Source: [Empedobacter] haloabium (GTDB lineage Bacteria; Pseudomonadota; Gammaproteobacteria; Burkholderiales; Burkholderiaceae_D). Taken from it: a stretch of DNA of 64,000 bases. The position numbers were made by a program, and so were the translations under genes. The notes under the pieces were generated by a model. The model made no database searches and was not told the DNA's origin. It saw only the letters and a list, made by a program, of their open reading frames with translations. Positions 10,718 through 19,556 of the stretch are shown here, piece after piece; position 1 is the first letter of the stretch; each line of letters opens with the position of its first letter. The stretch covers positions 5,890,001 through 5,954,000 of the forward strand of contig CP136508.1 in assembly GCA_008011715.2 (NCBI GenBank), given 5' to 3'.

Positions 10718-13700
10718 TCACTTGCTTGCCAGGAAGCCCTTGTCCGCATCGTTCTGGCCCGGGGCCTTAGGCGTGCCGGTCGCGGCGGCCATGGTGTTGC
10801 CACCGAAGCCCGTGCCGTTCGCGTCGAAGCGCTTCAGCGCGTCCGCCATGTTGGCGGCGCTGACCGCGAGGGTCGGCGTGCCGTTGGCGTTCGGCAGCTG
10901 CAGCTGGCCGGCCGGGGCGGCGGTACCGTTCGCCTCGGCGCTGAACGCCGCGATCGACTGGGCCATGCCGCTGACCTTGCTGCGCAGGTCGGCACCTTTC
11001 TCGACGCTGAACCACACGTCGGCCATTTCATGCGAAGCACCATCCACCGTTTCGAAGCTCGACGTCAGGCCGATCCAGTTGCCGTTGCTGTTCACCGACG
11101 TTGCCGTGGCGTTCAGGTTCAGCTTCGAGATGCCGGCATCGGTCAGGCTGCGCAGCTCGCCAGCGTCGGTGACGCCGTCGGCATTGCCGTCCACCCACAC
11201 CTTCAGCTCGTTGAAGGCCTTGTCGCTGCTGTCGAGCACGCCGTCGGTATTGCCGTCCAGTGCACGCATCGCTTCGTAGCCGTCCTTCGCCTTGCTGCCG
11301 TCGGCCAGCGTCACCGCTTCACCGAACAGTTCGCTACCATCGTTGATGACACCGTCACCGTTGATGTCGCGCACCAGCAGTGCGTCGCCTGCACCCACCC
11401 AGCCGGTGCTGATCTTCGTGCCGCTGGCCGCCAGGTCGAACTGCACACCGGAGGACATCGACAGCGTCGAGATACCGTCACCGTTCAGGTCCAGCACGAT
11501 CGGCGTCAGCTTCGGCTGCAACACCGCCAGCTGGGCCGTCGTCAGCGAGGACACCTGCTGCGAGGTCAGCGACTGGGCCTGGGCCGTCGTCAGCGCCTTG
11601 ATCTGCGACGTCGTCATGCCAGGCAGCTGCGTGGTCGACAGCGCCTGCAGCTGCGAGGTCGTCAGGGCGGCAACACCTGCCGTCTTCAGCGCGGCCAGGT
11701 CGGCCGTTTCCAGCGCGGCCAGGTTGGCGGTCGACAGGCCGGTGATCTGGCTCGACGACAGCGCCGCGGCCTGGGCCGTGGTCAGGGACTGCACTTGCGT
11801 GCTGCCCAGGGCACCCAGCTGGGTGGTGGACAGGCCGGCGATCGCGCTCGTCTTCAGCGCTTGCAGGTCCGCCGTCTCCATCGCGGCCAGGCTGACAGTC
11901 GACAGGGCCGACACTTGCGACGAGGTCATCGCCGCCACCTGGGCCGTCGTCAGTGCCACGATCGAGGTCGAGTTCAGGGCCGCGGCCAGCGAGGCCGTGG
12001 ACAGCGCGGACATCTGCGCGGTCGTCAGGGCACCCACTTGCGTGCTGGTCAGTGCCGCTACTTGCGTGCTGGTCAGCCCGCTGACAGCCTTCGTGCTCAG
12101 CGAACGCAGGTCCGCCGTTTCCATCGCCTGGATGTTGGCGGTGGACAGACCCACCACCTGGGCCGAGGTCAGCGAAGCCGCCTGGGCGGTGCTGAGCGAC
12201 TGCACCTGCATCGAGGTCAAGGCACCGACTTGCGTCGAGGACAGGCCAGCGATCGTCGAGGTCTTCAGCGCGGCGAAGTCGGTCGTCTCCATCGCGGCCA
12301 GGTTGGCCGTGGACAGGGCGGCGATCTGGCGCGAGGTCAGGCCGGCAGCCTGGGTCGACGTCAGGCCGATCACTTGCTGCGAGGTCAGGCCGTTGGCGAT
12401 CACGCTGGTGGACAGGCCGGACAGCTGGGCGCTCGTCATGGCACCGACTTGCGTCGAGGTCAGGGCGGCGAACTGCGTCGTCGTCAGGCCGGCGATACCG
12501 CTGGACTTCAGTGCCACGAAGTCAGCCGTTTCCATGGCGGCCAGGTTGGCCGTGGTCATGGCACCGATCTGGGCCGAGGTCAGCGCGGTTGCCTGCGCCG
12601 TCGTCATGCCTTGCACCTGGGCCGAGGTCAGGCCACCGATCTGCGTCGTCGTCAGGGCCATCGTCTGGCCGGTGGTCAGGCTGCCGAACTGCGCCGAGGT
12701 CAGCGCGGAGAGCTGCGTCGTCGACAGGCCGGCGATCGCGGAGGTCTTCAGCGCCACCAGGTCGGCCGTTTCCAGCGCGGCCACGTTGGCCGAGGCCAGC
12801 GCACCCACTTGCGACGAGGTCAGGGCATTCACCTGGCCGGTCGACATGCTGATGACCTGCTGCGAGGTCAGCGCACCCATCTGGGTCGTCGTCAGGCCGG
12901 CCAGTGCCGAGCTCTTCAGTGCAGCGAAGTCGGTCGTTTCCATCGCGGCCAGGTTGGTCGTCGACAGGGCGGCGATCTGGCGCGAGGTCAGGCCAGCCAC
13001 TTGCGTCGAGGTCAGGCCGATCACCTGCTGCGACGTCAGGCCGGTGGCGATGACGCTGGTGGACAGGGCCGACAGCTGGGCGCTCGTCATGGCGCCGACT
13101 TGCGTCGACGTCAGAGCCGCGAACTGCGTGGTGGACAGGCCGGCGATACCGCTGGACTTCAGTGCGACGAAGTCAGCCGTTTCCATCGCGGCCAGGCCAG
13201 TCGTGGTCAGGGCACCGATCTGCGTGGACGTCAGGGCCGCTGCCTGGCCGGTGGACAGGCTGATCACCTGTTGCGAGGTCAGCGCGTTGACTTGCGTCGT
13301 CATCAGGCCGGCGATCGTCGCGGTCTTCAGCGCGGCGAAGTCGGTCGTTTCCATCGCGGCCAGGTTGGCCGTGGACAGGGCGGCGATCTGGCGCGAGGTC
13401 AGGCCGGCGACTTGCGTCGAGGTCAAACCGATCACTTGCTGCGAGGTCAGGCCGTTGGCGATCACGTTGGTGGACAGGCCGGACAGCTGGGAGACAGTCA
13501 TCGCACCGATCTGGGTCGAGGTCAGGGCGGCAAATTGCGTGGTGGACAGGCCAGCGATGCCGCTGGACTTCAGTGCCACGAAGTCAGCCGTTTCCATGGC
13601 GGCCAGGTTGGCCGTGGTCATCGCGCCGATCTGGGTCGAGGTCAGGGCGGTGGCTTGCGCCGTCGTCATGCCCTGCACTTGCGCCGAGGTCAGGCCGCCG

Positions 13701-16633
13701 ATCTGGGTCGACGTCAGGGCCACGGTTTGGGCGGTGGTCAGCGTGCCGAACTGTGCCGAGGTCAGCGCGGAGAGCTGCGTGGTCGACAGGGCGGCGATCG
13801 CGGAGGATTTCACGGCGACCAGGTCGGCCGTTTCCAGCGCGGCGACGTTGGCCGAGCTCAGGGCGGCAACCTGGGCCGAACCCAGCGAAGCCACTTGCGC
13901 GGTGGACAGGCTGATCACCTGCTGCGAGGTCAGCGCACCCATCTGGGTGGTCGTCAGGCCGGCCAGTGCCGAGCTCTTCAGTGCTGCGACATCGACCGTT
14001 TCCATCGCGGCCAGGTTGGTCGTCGACAGGGCGGCGATCTGGCGCGAGGTCAGGCCGGCAACTTGCGTCGAGCTCAGGCCGATCACCTGCTGCGAGGTCA
14101 GGCCGTTGGCGATGACGCTGGTGGACAGGCCGGACAGCTGGGCGCTCGTCATGGCGCCGACTTGCGTCGAGGTCAGGGCGGCGAACTGGGTGGTGGACAG
14201 GCCGGCGATACCGCTGGACTTCAGTGCCACGAAGTCAGCCGTTTCCATCGCGGCCAGGCCGGCGGTCGTCATCGCGCCGATCTGGGTGGACGTCAGGGCC
14301 GCTGCCTGGCCGGTGGACAGGCTGATCACCTGCTGCGTGGTCAGCGCGTTCATCTGGGTCGTGGTCAGGCCGGCGATCGTCGCGGTCTTCAGCGCGGCGA
14401 AGTCGGTCGTTTCCATCGCGGCCAGGTTGGTGGTCGACAGGGCGGCGATCTGGCGCGAGGTCAGGCCGGCGACTTGCGTCGAGGTCAGGCCGATCACTTG
14501 CTGCGAGGTCAGGCCGTTGGCGATCACGTTGGTGGACAGGCCGGACAGCTGGGCGCTCGTCATGGCGCCGACTTGCGTCGAGGTCAGGGCGGCGAATTGC
14601 GTGGTGGACAGGCCGGCGATGCCGCTGGACTTCAGTGCCACGAAGTCAGCCGTTTCCATGGCGGCCAGGTTGGCCGTGGTCATGGCGCCGATCTGGGTCG
14701 AGGTCAGGGCGGCGGCTTGGGCCGTCGTCATGCCTTGCACCTGGGCCGAGGTCAGGCCGCCGATCTGGGTCGACGTCAGGGCGATCGTCTGGCCGCTGGT
14801 CAGGCTGCCGAACTGGGTCGAGGTCATTGCCGAGAGCTGCGTCGTCGACAGGGCGGCGATCGCGGAGGATTTCACGGCAACCAGGTCGGCCGTTTCCAGG
14901 GCGGCAACGTTGGCGGAGGCCAGCGCGGCGAACTGGGCCGAGCTCAGGGCGGCGGCTTGCGCGGACGACAGGCTGATGACCTGCTGCGAGGTCAGGCCAC
15001 CCATCTGGGTGGTGGTCAGGCCGGCGATGGTGGCGGTCTTCAGCGCGGCGAAGTCGGTCGTTTCCATCGCGGCCAGGTTGGCCGTGGACAGGGCGGCGAT
15101 CTGGCGCGAGGTCAGGCCGGCGGCTTGCGTCGACGTCAGGCCGATCACTTGCTGCGAGGTCAGGCCGTTGGCGATCACGTTGGTGGACAGGCCGGACAGC
15201 TGGGCGCTCGTCATCGCGCCGATCTGCGTCGAGGTCAGGGCGGCGAACTGCGTGGTGGACAGGCCGGCGATGCCGCTGGACTTCAGGGCAACGAAGTCAG
15301 CCGTTTCCATGGCGGCCAGGTTGGCCGTCGTCATTGCGCTGATCTGGGCGGAGGTCAGGGCACCGGCTTGTGCCGTCGTCATGCCTTGCACTTGGGCCGA
15401 GGTCAGGGCGCCGACCTGGGCCGACGTCAGGGCCGTGGTCTGGCCGGTCGTCAGGCTGCCGAATTGCGTCGAGGTCAGTGCCGACACCTGGGTCGTCGTC
15501 ATCGCGGCGATGGCGGCGGACTTCAGGGCGACCAGGTCGGCCGTTTCCAGCGCGGCCACGTTGGCCGAGCTCAGCGCGGCCAGCTGGGCGGAACCCAGCG
15601 CGGCGGCTTGTGCGGTCGACAGGCTGAGCACCTGCTGCGAGGTCAGGCTGTTCATCTGCTGCGTCGTCAGGCCGGCCAGGGCGGCGGTCTTCAGCGCGGC
15701 GAAGTCGGTGGTTTCCATCGCGGCCAGGTTGGACGTCGACAGGGCGGCGATCTGGCGCGAGGTCAGGCCACCGACTTGCGTCGAGGTCAGGCCGATCACT
15801 TGCTGCGAGGTCAGGCCGTTGGCGATGACGCTGGTCGACAGGCCGGACAGTTGCGCGCTCGTCATGGCGCCGACTTGCGTCGAGGTCAGGGCGGCGAACT
15901 GGGTGGTGGACAGGCCGGCGATACCGCTGGACTTCAATGCCACGAAGTCGGCCGTTTCCATCGCGGCCAGGTTGGCGGTGCTCATCGCGCCGATCTGGGC
16001 GGACGTCAGGGCGGCAGCCTGGGACGTCGTGATGCCCTGCACTTGCGCCGAGGTCAGGCCGCCGATCTGGGTCGAGGTCAGGCTGGCGATCGTGGCGGTC
16101 TTCAGGGAAGCCAGGTCGGTGGTTTCCATCGCGGCCAGGTTGGTCGTCGACAGGGCGGCGATCTGGCGCGACGTCAGGCTCGCTGCCTGGGTCGAGGTCA
16201 GGCCGATCACCTGTTGCGAGGTCAGGCCATTGGCCAGCACGTTGGTGCTCAGGGCACCCAGCTGGCCGGTGGTCAGCGCGCCCACCTGGGTCGAGGTCAG
16301 GGCGGCAAACTGCGCGGTGGACAGGTTGGCGATGCCGCTCGTCTTCATCGCCATCAGGTCGGCGGTTTCGATGGCGGCCACGTTTGCCGTGCTCAGCGCA
16401 CCCAGCTGCGCGGAGCTCAGCGCGGCGGCTTGCGCCGTGCTCAGTGCCTGCACTTGCACGGACGAGAGCGCGGTACCGATGTTGGTGGTGGTCAGGGCCG
16501 CGATCTGCTGGGTGGTCAGCGCGGTGATCTGGTCGGATGTCAGCGAGGCCACGTCATCCGTGGTCAGGCCTGCAATGAAAGCCGTTGACAGCGCACGAAT
16601 CTGCGATGAGCTCAGGCCGGCTAAGTTGGACAT
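10718..16633 (-). CDS. Giant octapeptide-repeat protein with calcium-loop C-terminus, probable type I secretion substrate
   Basis: A 1,971-residue protein with no recognisable catalytic domain in its first 1,700 residues. Residues 1 to about 1708 are roughly 210 tandem octapeptides of the form (A/G)-(L/M)-(T/S)-(T/S)-x-(Q/N)-hydrophobic-(A/G), for example ALTSTQVG, with AMETTDFA/ALKTATIA variants at regular points and occasional 9-residue units. From residue 1709 a unique region begins LTPIVLDLNGDGIST and contains three calcium-binding-like loops (DINGDGVINDGSE, DGNTDGVLDSSD, DGNADGVTDAGE), a domain type common in RTX-like secreted proteins. I chose the ATG at 16633 because AAGGAG lies 8 bases upstream; upstream codons are unlike the repeat. 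Position beside exporter genes suggests export and a surface or matrix role; this is inference. Confidence 0.88.
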   Translation of the reverse strand: MSNLAGLSSSQIRALSTAFIAGLTTDDVASLTSDQITALTTQQIAALTTTNIGTALSSVQVQALSTAQAAALSSAQLGALSTANVAAIETADLMAMKTSGIANLSTAQFAALTSTQVGALTTGQLGALSTNVLANGLTSQQVIGLTSTQAASLTSRQIAALSTTNLAAMETTDLASLKTATIASLTSTQIGGLTSAQVQGITTSQAAALTSAQIGAMSTANLAAMETADFVALKSSGIAGLSTTQFAALTSTQVGAMTSAQLSGLSTSVIANGLTSQQVIGLTSTQVGGLTSRQIAALSTSNLAAMETTDFAALKTAALAGLTTQQMNSLTSQQVLSLSTAQAAALGSAQLAALSSANVAALETADLVALKSAAIAAMTTTQVSALTSTQFGSLTTGQTTALTSAQVGALTSAQVQGMTTAQAGALTSAQISAMTTANLAAMETADFVALKSSGIAGLSTTQFAALTSTQIGAMTSAQLSGLSTNVIANGLTSQQVIGLTSTQAAGLTSRQIAALSTANLAAMETTDFAALKTATIAGLTTTQMGGLTSQQVISLSSAQAAALSSAQFAALASANVAALETADLVAVKSSAIAALSTTQLSAMTSTQFGSLTSGQTIALTSTQIGGLTSAQVQGMTTAQAAALTSTQIGAMTTANLAAMETADFVALKSSGIAGLSTTQFAALTSTQVGAMTSAQLSGLSTNVIANGLTSQQVIGLTSTQVAGLTSRQIAALSTTNLAAMETTDFAALKTATIAGLTTTQMNALTTQQVISLSTGQAAALTSTQIGAMTTAGLAAMETADFVALKSSGIAGLSTTQFAALTSTQVGAMTSAQLSGLSTSVIANGLTSQQVIGLSSTQVAGLTSRQIAALSTTNLAAMETVDVAALKSSALAGLTTTQMGALTSQQVISLSTAQVASLGSAQVAALSSANVAALETADLVAVKSSAIAALSTTQLSALTSAQFGTLTTAQTVALTSTQIGGLTSAQVQGMTTAQATALTSTQIGAMTTANLAAMETADFVALKSSGIAGLSTTQFAALTSTQIGAMTVSQLSGLSTNVIANGLTSQQVIGLTSTQVAGLTSRQIAALSTANLAAMETTDFAALKTATIAGLMTTQVNALTSQQVISLSTGQAAALTSTQIGALTTTGLAAMETADFVALKSSGIAGLSTTQFAALTSTQVGAMTSAQLSALSTSVIATGLTSQQVIGLTSTQVAGLTSRQIAALSTTNLAAMETTDFAALKSSALAGLTTTQMGALTSQQVISMSTGQVNALTSSQVGALASANVAALETADLVALKTSAIAGLSTTQLSALTSAQFGSLTTGQTMALTTTQIGGLTSAQVQGMTTAQATALTSAQIGAMTTANLAAMETADFVALKSSGIAGLTTTQFAALTSTQVGAMTSAQLSGLSTSVIANGLTSQQVIGLTSTQAAGLTSRQIAALSTANLAAMETTDFAALKTSTIAGLSSTQVGALTSMQVQSLSTAQAASLTSAQVVGLSTANIQAMETADLRSLSTKAVSGLTSTQVAALTSTQVGALTTAQMSALSTASLAAALNSTSIVALTTAQVAAMTSSQVSALSTVSLAAMETADLQALKTSAIAGLSTTQLGALGSTQVQSLTTAQAAALSSSQITGLSTANLAALETADLAALKTAGVAALTTSQLQALSTTQLPGMTTSQIKALTTAQAQSLTSQQVSSLTTAQLAVLQPKLTPIVLDLNGDGISTLSMSSGVQFDLAASGTKISTGWVGAGDALLVRDINGDGVINDGSELFGEAVTLADGSKAKDGYEAMRALDGNTDGVLDSSDKAFNELKVWVDGNADGVTDAGELRSLTDAGISKLNLNATATSVNSNGNWIGLTSSFETVDGASHEMADVWFSVEKGADLRSKVSGMAQSIAAFSAEANGTAAPAGQLQLPNANGTPTLAVSAANMADALKRFDANGTGFGGNTMAAATGTPKAPGQNDADKGFLASK
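12321..16178 (-). repeat. Higher-order DNA repeat inside the giant gene (651- and 411-bp modules)
   Basis: The landmark encoding LTSRQIAAL recurs at 12321, 12972, 13383, 14034, 14445, 15096, 15747 and 16158. The spacings are exactly 651, 411, 651, 411, 651, 651 and 411 bases (217 or 137 codons). Each module therefore holds 27 or 17 octapeptides plus one extra residue. The 1,062-bp pair has been copied in tandem with high nucleotide identity, so the array is a likely site of recombination, length variation or assembly collapse. Confidence 0.85.
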
Positions 16634-17320
16634 TTCTCTCTCCTTGGGAACTGCAAACTGCGATATTTGATGGTGATTTGCCAACCTGGCCGATGCCTTG
16701 TGTGGCTTTGCTACCTGCTGCCGCCAGACCCCTCGCTCGCGCTCGCGTATCGGACGGTGCCTGCCTGTGTAATTCTTTACGGCAATTACTCCCGAAACTT
16801 GAGAGTTGCTACCGCTAGTTGCCCACTGGCAGGCCAATTTTTTCCAAAGCTTTAGCATGCGGACCTGGCGCTGCGCCCTGTTCACCCAACATTGCTTTGG
16901 AGCATGAGGGTAAGGCGACGGGTTTCCCGACTGCATTAAGTAAACACGCTGTTCAGCTCGCCGTTCGGCTTCCAAGGCTTGTTTACGTAAGGCAATACCA
17001 AGTCACTGGCGTGAGTATAGCCCAGCAGGTTGCCGTGTGGAATTTATTTGAGGACTGCCGTCGTACCTCGACAACGAACCACGCGGCACGATGGAGAAGG
17101 TGCTAACACCTTGAATTCAAAGTGTTTCCTTGTCATGCGCCGGTCACATGGGAAAGGTTGGCGGAACGTCACGCTTTGTTATCGGAACGGCAGCGGCAGC
17201 GGCTGCAGGCACGCTGTTGTTCACGTGCGCAGCGCCTTCGCATTCACGTGAACAAAGAAATACCGTGAACACGGCGCCTACTCGTTCATAATTACTGCCC
17301 TGTTCACGTACACGAAAACC
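16634..17320. other. 687-bp divergent intergenic region, no gene seen
   Basis: Separates the giant repeat gene (minus) from the AbiEi-like gene (plus). It is richer in A and T than its surroundings and must hold both promoters. On the minus strand, about 50-155 bases before the giant gene's start, there is a GCAAAGCCAC segment (16702-16711) followed by GGCCAGGTTGGC. This is reminiscent of the 3' half of a c-di-GMP-I riboswitch, but the fold is incomplete. The right end holds repeated GTTCACG sites. Short open frames here have no ribosome sites or recognisable product. Confidence 0.6.
17219..17308. promoter_or_regulatory. Cluster of GTTCACG motifs upstream of the AbiEi-like gene
   Basis: Four copies of GTTCACG or its complement lie within 90 bases: 17219-17225, 17243-17253 (part of the perfect palindrome TTCACGTGAA), 17264-17270 (CGTGAAC) and 17302-17308, the last only 12 bases before the ATG. 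AbiEi antitoxins are known to repress their own promoters by binding inverted repeats, so these could be autoregulatory operators. That link is inference. Confidence 0.5.
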
Positions 17321-18349
17321 ATGAACGACACAGTATTTCCGGCGGATGAGGCCAGCCTGGTGACGCGCGCCCTGGCGGCGCTGCGCGCCTCGGCGGGCGT
17401 CGACGGGGGCCTCCTGCCGCGCCAAGGCGGCACGTCCGTCCTGCTGCATATCGCCGGCCGGGCATTGCGCTACGAGTGCGCGGTACGACGCAAGGTCGAC
17501 CGCTATGGCCTGCTGCCCGACCTGGCGCAGCGTCATGCCGGCGGACCGAAGACCTTGCTGGTCAGCGCTCCTCTCAGCGCCGAGATGGCGGGACGTTGTC
17601 GCGAGCTGGGCCTGGAGTTCATCGACACCGCCGGCAATGCCTACCTGAGCGATCCCGGCATATATATATGGGTGACGGGCCGTAAGACCCAGGAAGAGCT
17701 GCGGCCGGCGCGCGAGACGGCCACCTCGCCTGCCGCGTTGCGCATGATGTTCGCGTTCCTGGCCGCGCCGACGCTGCTCAACGCCTCCTACCGCGACCTG
17801 GCCGCCCATGCCGGCATCTCGACGGGCGTCATCGGCAAGGCGCTCGACGCGCTGCAGGCGCGCGGGCTGGTCGGCACCGGGCCGGACGGCCGCCGCCGCA
17901 TCCTGCAGCCGGAGCAATTCCTGAACGAATGGGCCAGCGGCTACCTGGGCCGCCTGAAACCCCGGCTGGCGCAGTACCGCTTCGCCAGCGCCGACTTCGA
18001 CCGCTGGAGCCCGGCCCAGGGCAGCTCGGCCTGGGGTGGCGAGGTGGGTGCCGCCTACCTGACCAAGCACTTGCAGCCACGGACCGCCACGATCTACCTG
18101 GACATGAGCGATCCCACCCTGCTGGCCTCGATGGTGCGGGAATACGGCCTGCGCGAACAGGCGGAAGGGCACGTGGAAGTGGTCGAGATGTTCTGGCACG
18201 CGCGCAGCTTCGTCGAGTGGTTCCCGACGGTACCGCCGCACCTGGTCTATGCCGACCTGCTCGGCAGCGGCGACGTGCGCCACGTGCCGGTGGCCCAGCA
18301 GCTGGCCGGGCAGATCGTCGAGCGCCTGCAGCAGGCGTCCGAGCGCTAG
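17321..18349 (+). CDS. AbiEi-like (type IV antitoxin family) transcriptional regulator, orphan
   Basis: A 342-residue protein resembling the AbiEi family of antitoxin regulators, found in many genomes without the AbiEii toxin. No toxin gene follows here; the next gene is on the other strand 6 bases away. Visible features are an N-terminal nuclease-like alpha/beta part (YECAVRRKVDRYGLLPDL, LLVSAPLSAEMAGRCRELGLEFIDTAGNAY) and a winged-helix segment near residues 145-190 (YRDLAAHAGISTGVIGKALDAL, then a short wing). It probably binds DNA; the GTTCACG cluster directly upstream is a candidate site. Function as a solo regulator is unknown. Family assignment rests on remembered sequence features, so I am only moderately sure. 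Confidence 0.65.
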   Translation: MNDTVFPADEASLVTRALAALRASAGVDGGLLPRQGGTSVLLHIAGRALRYECAVRRKVDRYGLLPDLAQRHAGGPKTLLVSAPLSAEMAGRCRELGLEFIDTAGNAYLSDPGIYIWVTGRKTQEELRPARETATSPAALRMMFAFLAAPTLLNASYRDLAAHAGISTGVIGKALDALQARGLVGTGPDGRRRILQPEQFLNEWASGYLGRLKPRLAQYRFASADFDRWSPAQGSSAWGGEVGAAYLTKHLQPRTATIYLDMSDPTLLASMVREYGLREQAEGHVEVVEMFWHARSFVEWFPTVPPHLVYADLLGSGDVRHVPVAQQLAGQIVERLQQASER

Positions 18350-18355
18350 GCGGCG

Positions 18356-19513
18356 TCAGAACGCGCCGCGCATCCAGTCCGGCAGCGCGATCATGGGGCC
18401 GTTGCCGATGCCGCTGTCATGCTTGACGACGGTCTTGCCGGCCTCCAGCGTGGCCAGCAGGATCTCCTGCCATTGTTCGCGGTTGGGCCGTGTCATGTCG
18501 CGCGGGATGTGCTGTGCGTCCAGCGCCGAGCGGCGCAGGGCCGACCATTTGCGGTCGCGCTCGACGGAGCGCTCGAAATCGAAGTCGCGCAGGTGCACCA
18601 ACCACAGCTGCTCCATCGTCACCGTGTCCGGCTCCAGGCAGCTGTGGAAGCCGATCGTCCACGTCGTGGGACGGGAAGCGATCACGGGTTTATGGAAGGC
18701 CGGACTGGCCACCAGCAGGCTGCGCTGCAACGACACCGGTGACGCCAGGTCGATCGCGGGCTCGCTGCGGATGTCGTGGATCAGTTCATACGCATGGGCC
18801 GGGCGCAGGATGGTCGGGTCCGGCTGCGCCGGCAGCGCGGCGCGGAGCGCGTCGAAGCCGTGCTCGTGCAAGACGAGTTCGTCGGCATCCACGTGCAGTA
18901 CCCAGTCGTACTGCGTCAGCAGGAAGCGCTGGAAGTGGCCGCAGAAGGCGGAGATGTTGTAGTGGTCCGTTTCGCCGCGCGGGATGTCCACCACGTGCAC
19001 GATGTTGCGCAGGTGATCGATCTGGTCGCGGTCCGAGCCATGGTTGATGACGTAGATGTCGGCCGCGGCCACCAGCTGTGTGTAGCAGCGCAGGAAAACC
19101 TCGAGCACGGCCTTCTCGTTGTACACGTGCGTGAACACGGCCAGCCGCCCGGGTTTGGTGTAGGGCAGGGCTTCGAACAGCTTCAGCCAATCCGCCGCAT
19201 TGCCATAAAAACTACGGTCGACCTGCAGCTCGCTCTTGAAGAAGAACGTGCCGTTGTCCAGCGAGTCGAAAATGCAGAGCTGGGCGGGTCCGGCCTTCAG
19301 GACGGAGTGCAGCATGTATTCCGTATTGATGCCCTGGCCGATGACCTTCCATTCCTGCGCGGTGCGCTCCACTTCCAGCATCTGCAGGGAAGTCTGCCCG
19401 GCCGGCAGCAGGCCGAAACGGCACTGCGACGGAATCGCGGCGAATTCGGGAATGCGCAGGTACAGCTCGGATGTCGCCCCGTCCGGGGTGGCGATACGCA
19501 ACAGTTCGGCCAT
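18356..19513 (-). CDS. Glycosyltransferase family 2-like protein
   Basis: A 385-residue protein whose central part reads LAVFTHVYNEKAVLEVFLRCYTQL, the HxYNE start of a GT2-like nucleotide-sugar fold. The putative metal-binding DADE is in WVLHVDADELVLHEHG near residue 230. The N-terminal 150 residues are unlike standard GT2 enzymes. I start it at the ATG at 19513 (MAELLRIA), preceded by AAGGGCACC; the open frame further upstream overlaps the region behind the PilT-like gene. It lies 43 bases downstream of that gene on the same strand. It may glycosylate a surface structure; acceptor unknown. Confidence 0.65.
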   Translation of the reverse strand: MAELLRIATPDGATSELYLRIPEFAAIPSQCRFGLLPAGQTSLQMLEVERTAQEWKVIGQGINTEYMLHSVLKAGPAQLCIFDSLDNGTFFFKSELQVDRSFYGNAADWLKLFEALPYTKPGRLAVFTHVYNEKAVLEVFLRCYTQLVAAADIYVINHGSDRDQIDHLRNIVHVVDIPRGETDHYNISAFCGHFQRFLLTQYDWVLHVDADELVLHEHGFDALRAALPAQPDPTILRPAHAYELIHDIRSEPAIDLASPVSLQRSLLVASPAFHKPVIASRPTTWTIGFHSCLEPDTVTMEQLWLVHLRDFDFERSVERDRKWSALRRSALDAQHIPRDMTRPNREQWQEILLATLEAGKTVVKHDSGIGNGPMIALPDWMRGAF

Positions 19514-19556
19514 GGTGCCCTTCGATGATGTGATCGGGTGCCGGCCGGCAGCCGCC

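Noticed and set aside
12321..16178. Regular repeats as a CRISPR array
   Set aside because: The repeats are in frame, contiguous and coding, spaced 411 or 651 bases, with no short unique spacers.
10712..16670. Two very long plus-strand open frames (1,958 and 1,792 codons) opposite the giant repeat gene
   Set aside because: They are antisense shadows of the octapeptide array; the composition is H/R/G/Q-rich or unnatural, and the minus-strand gene has a ribosome site, a terminator and a recognisable C-terminal domain.
17144..18283. Minus-strand 379-codon frame opposite the AbiEi-like gene
   Set aside because: Low-complexity R/A/Q composition and full overlap with a better gene on the plus strand.
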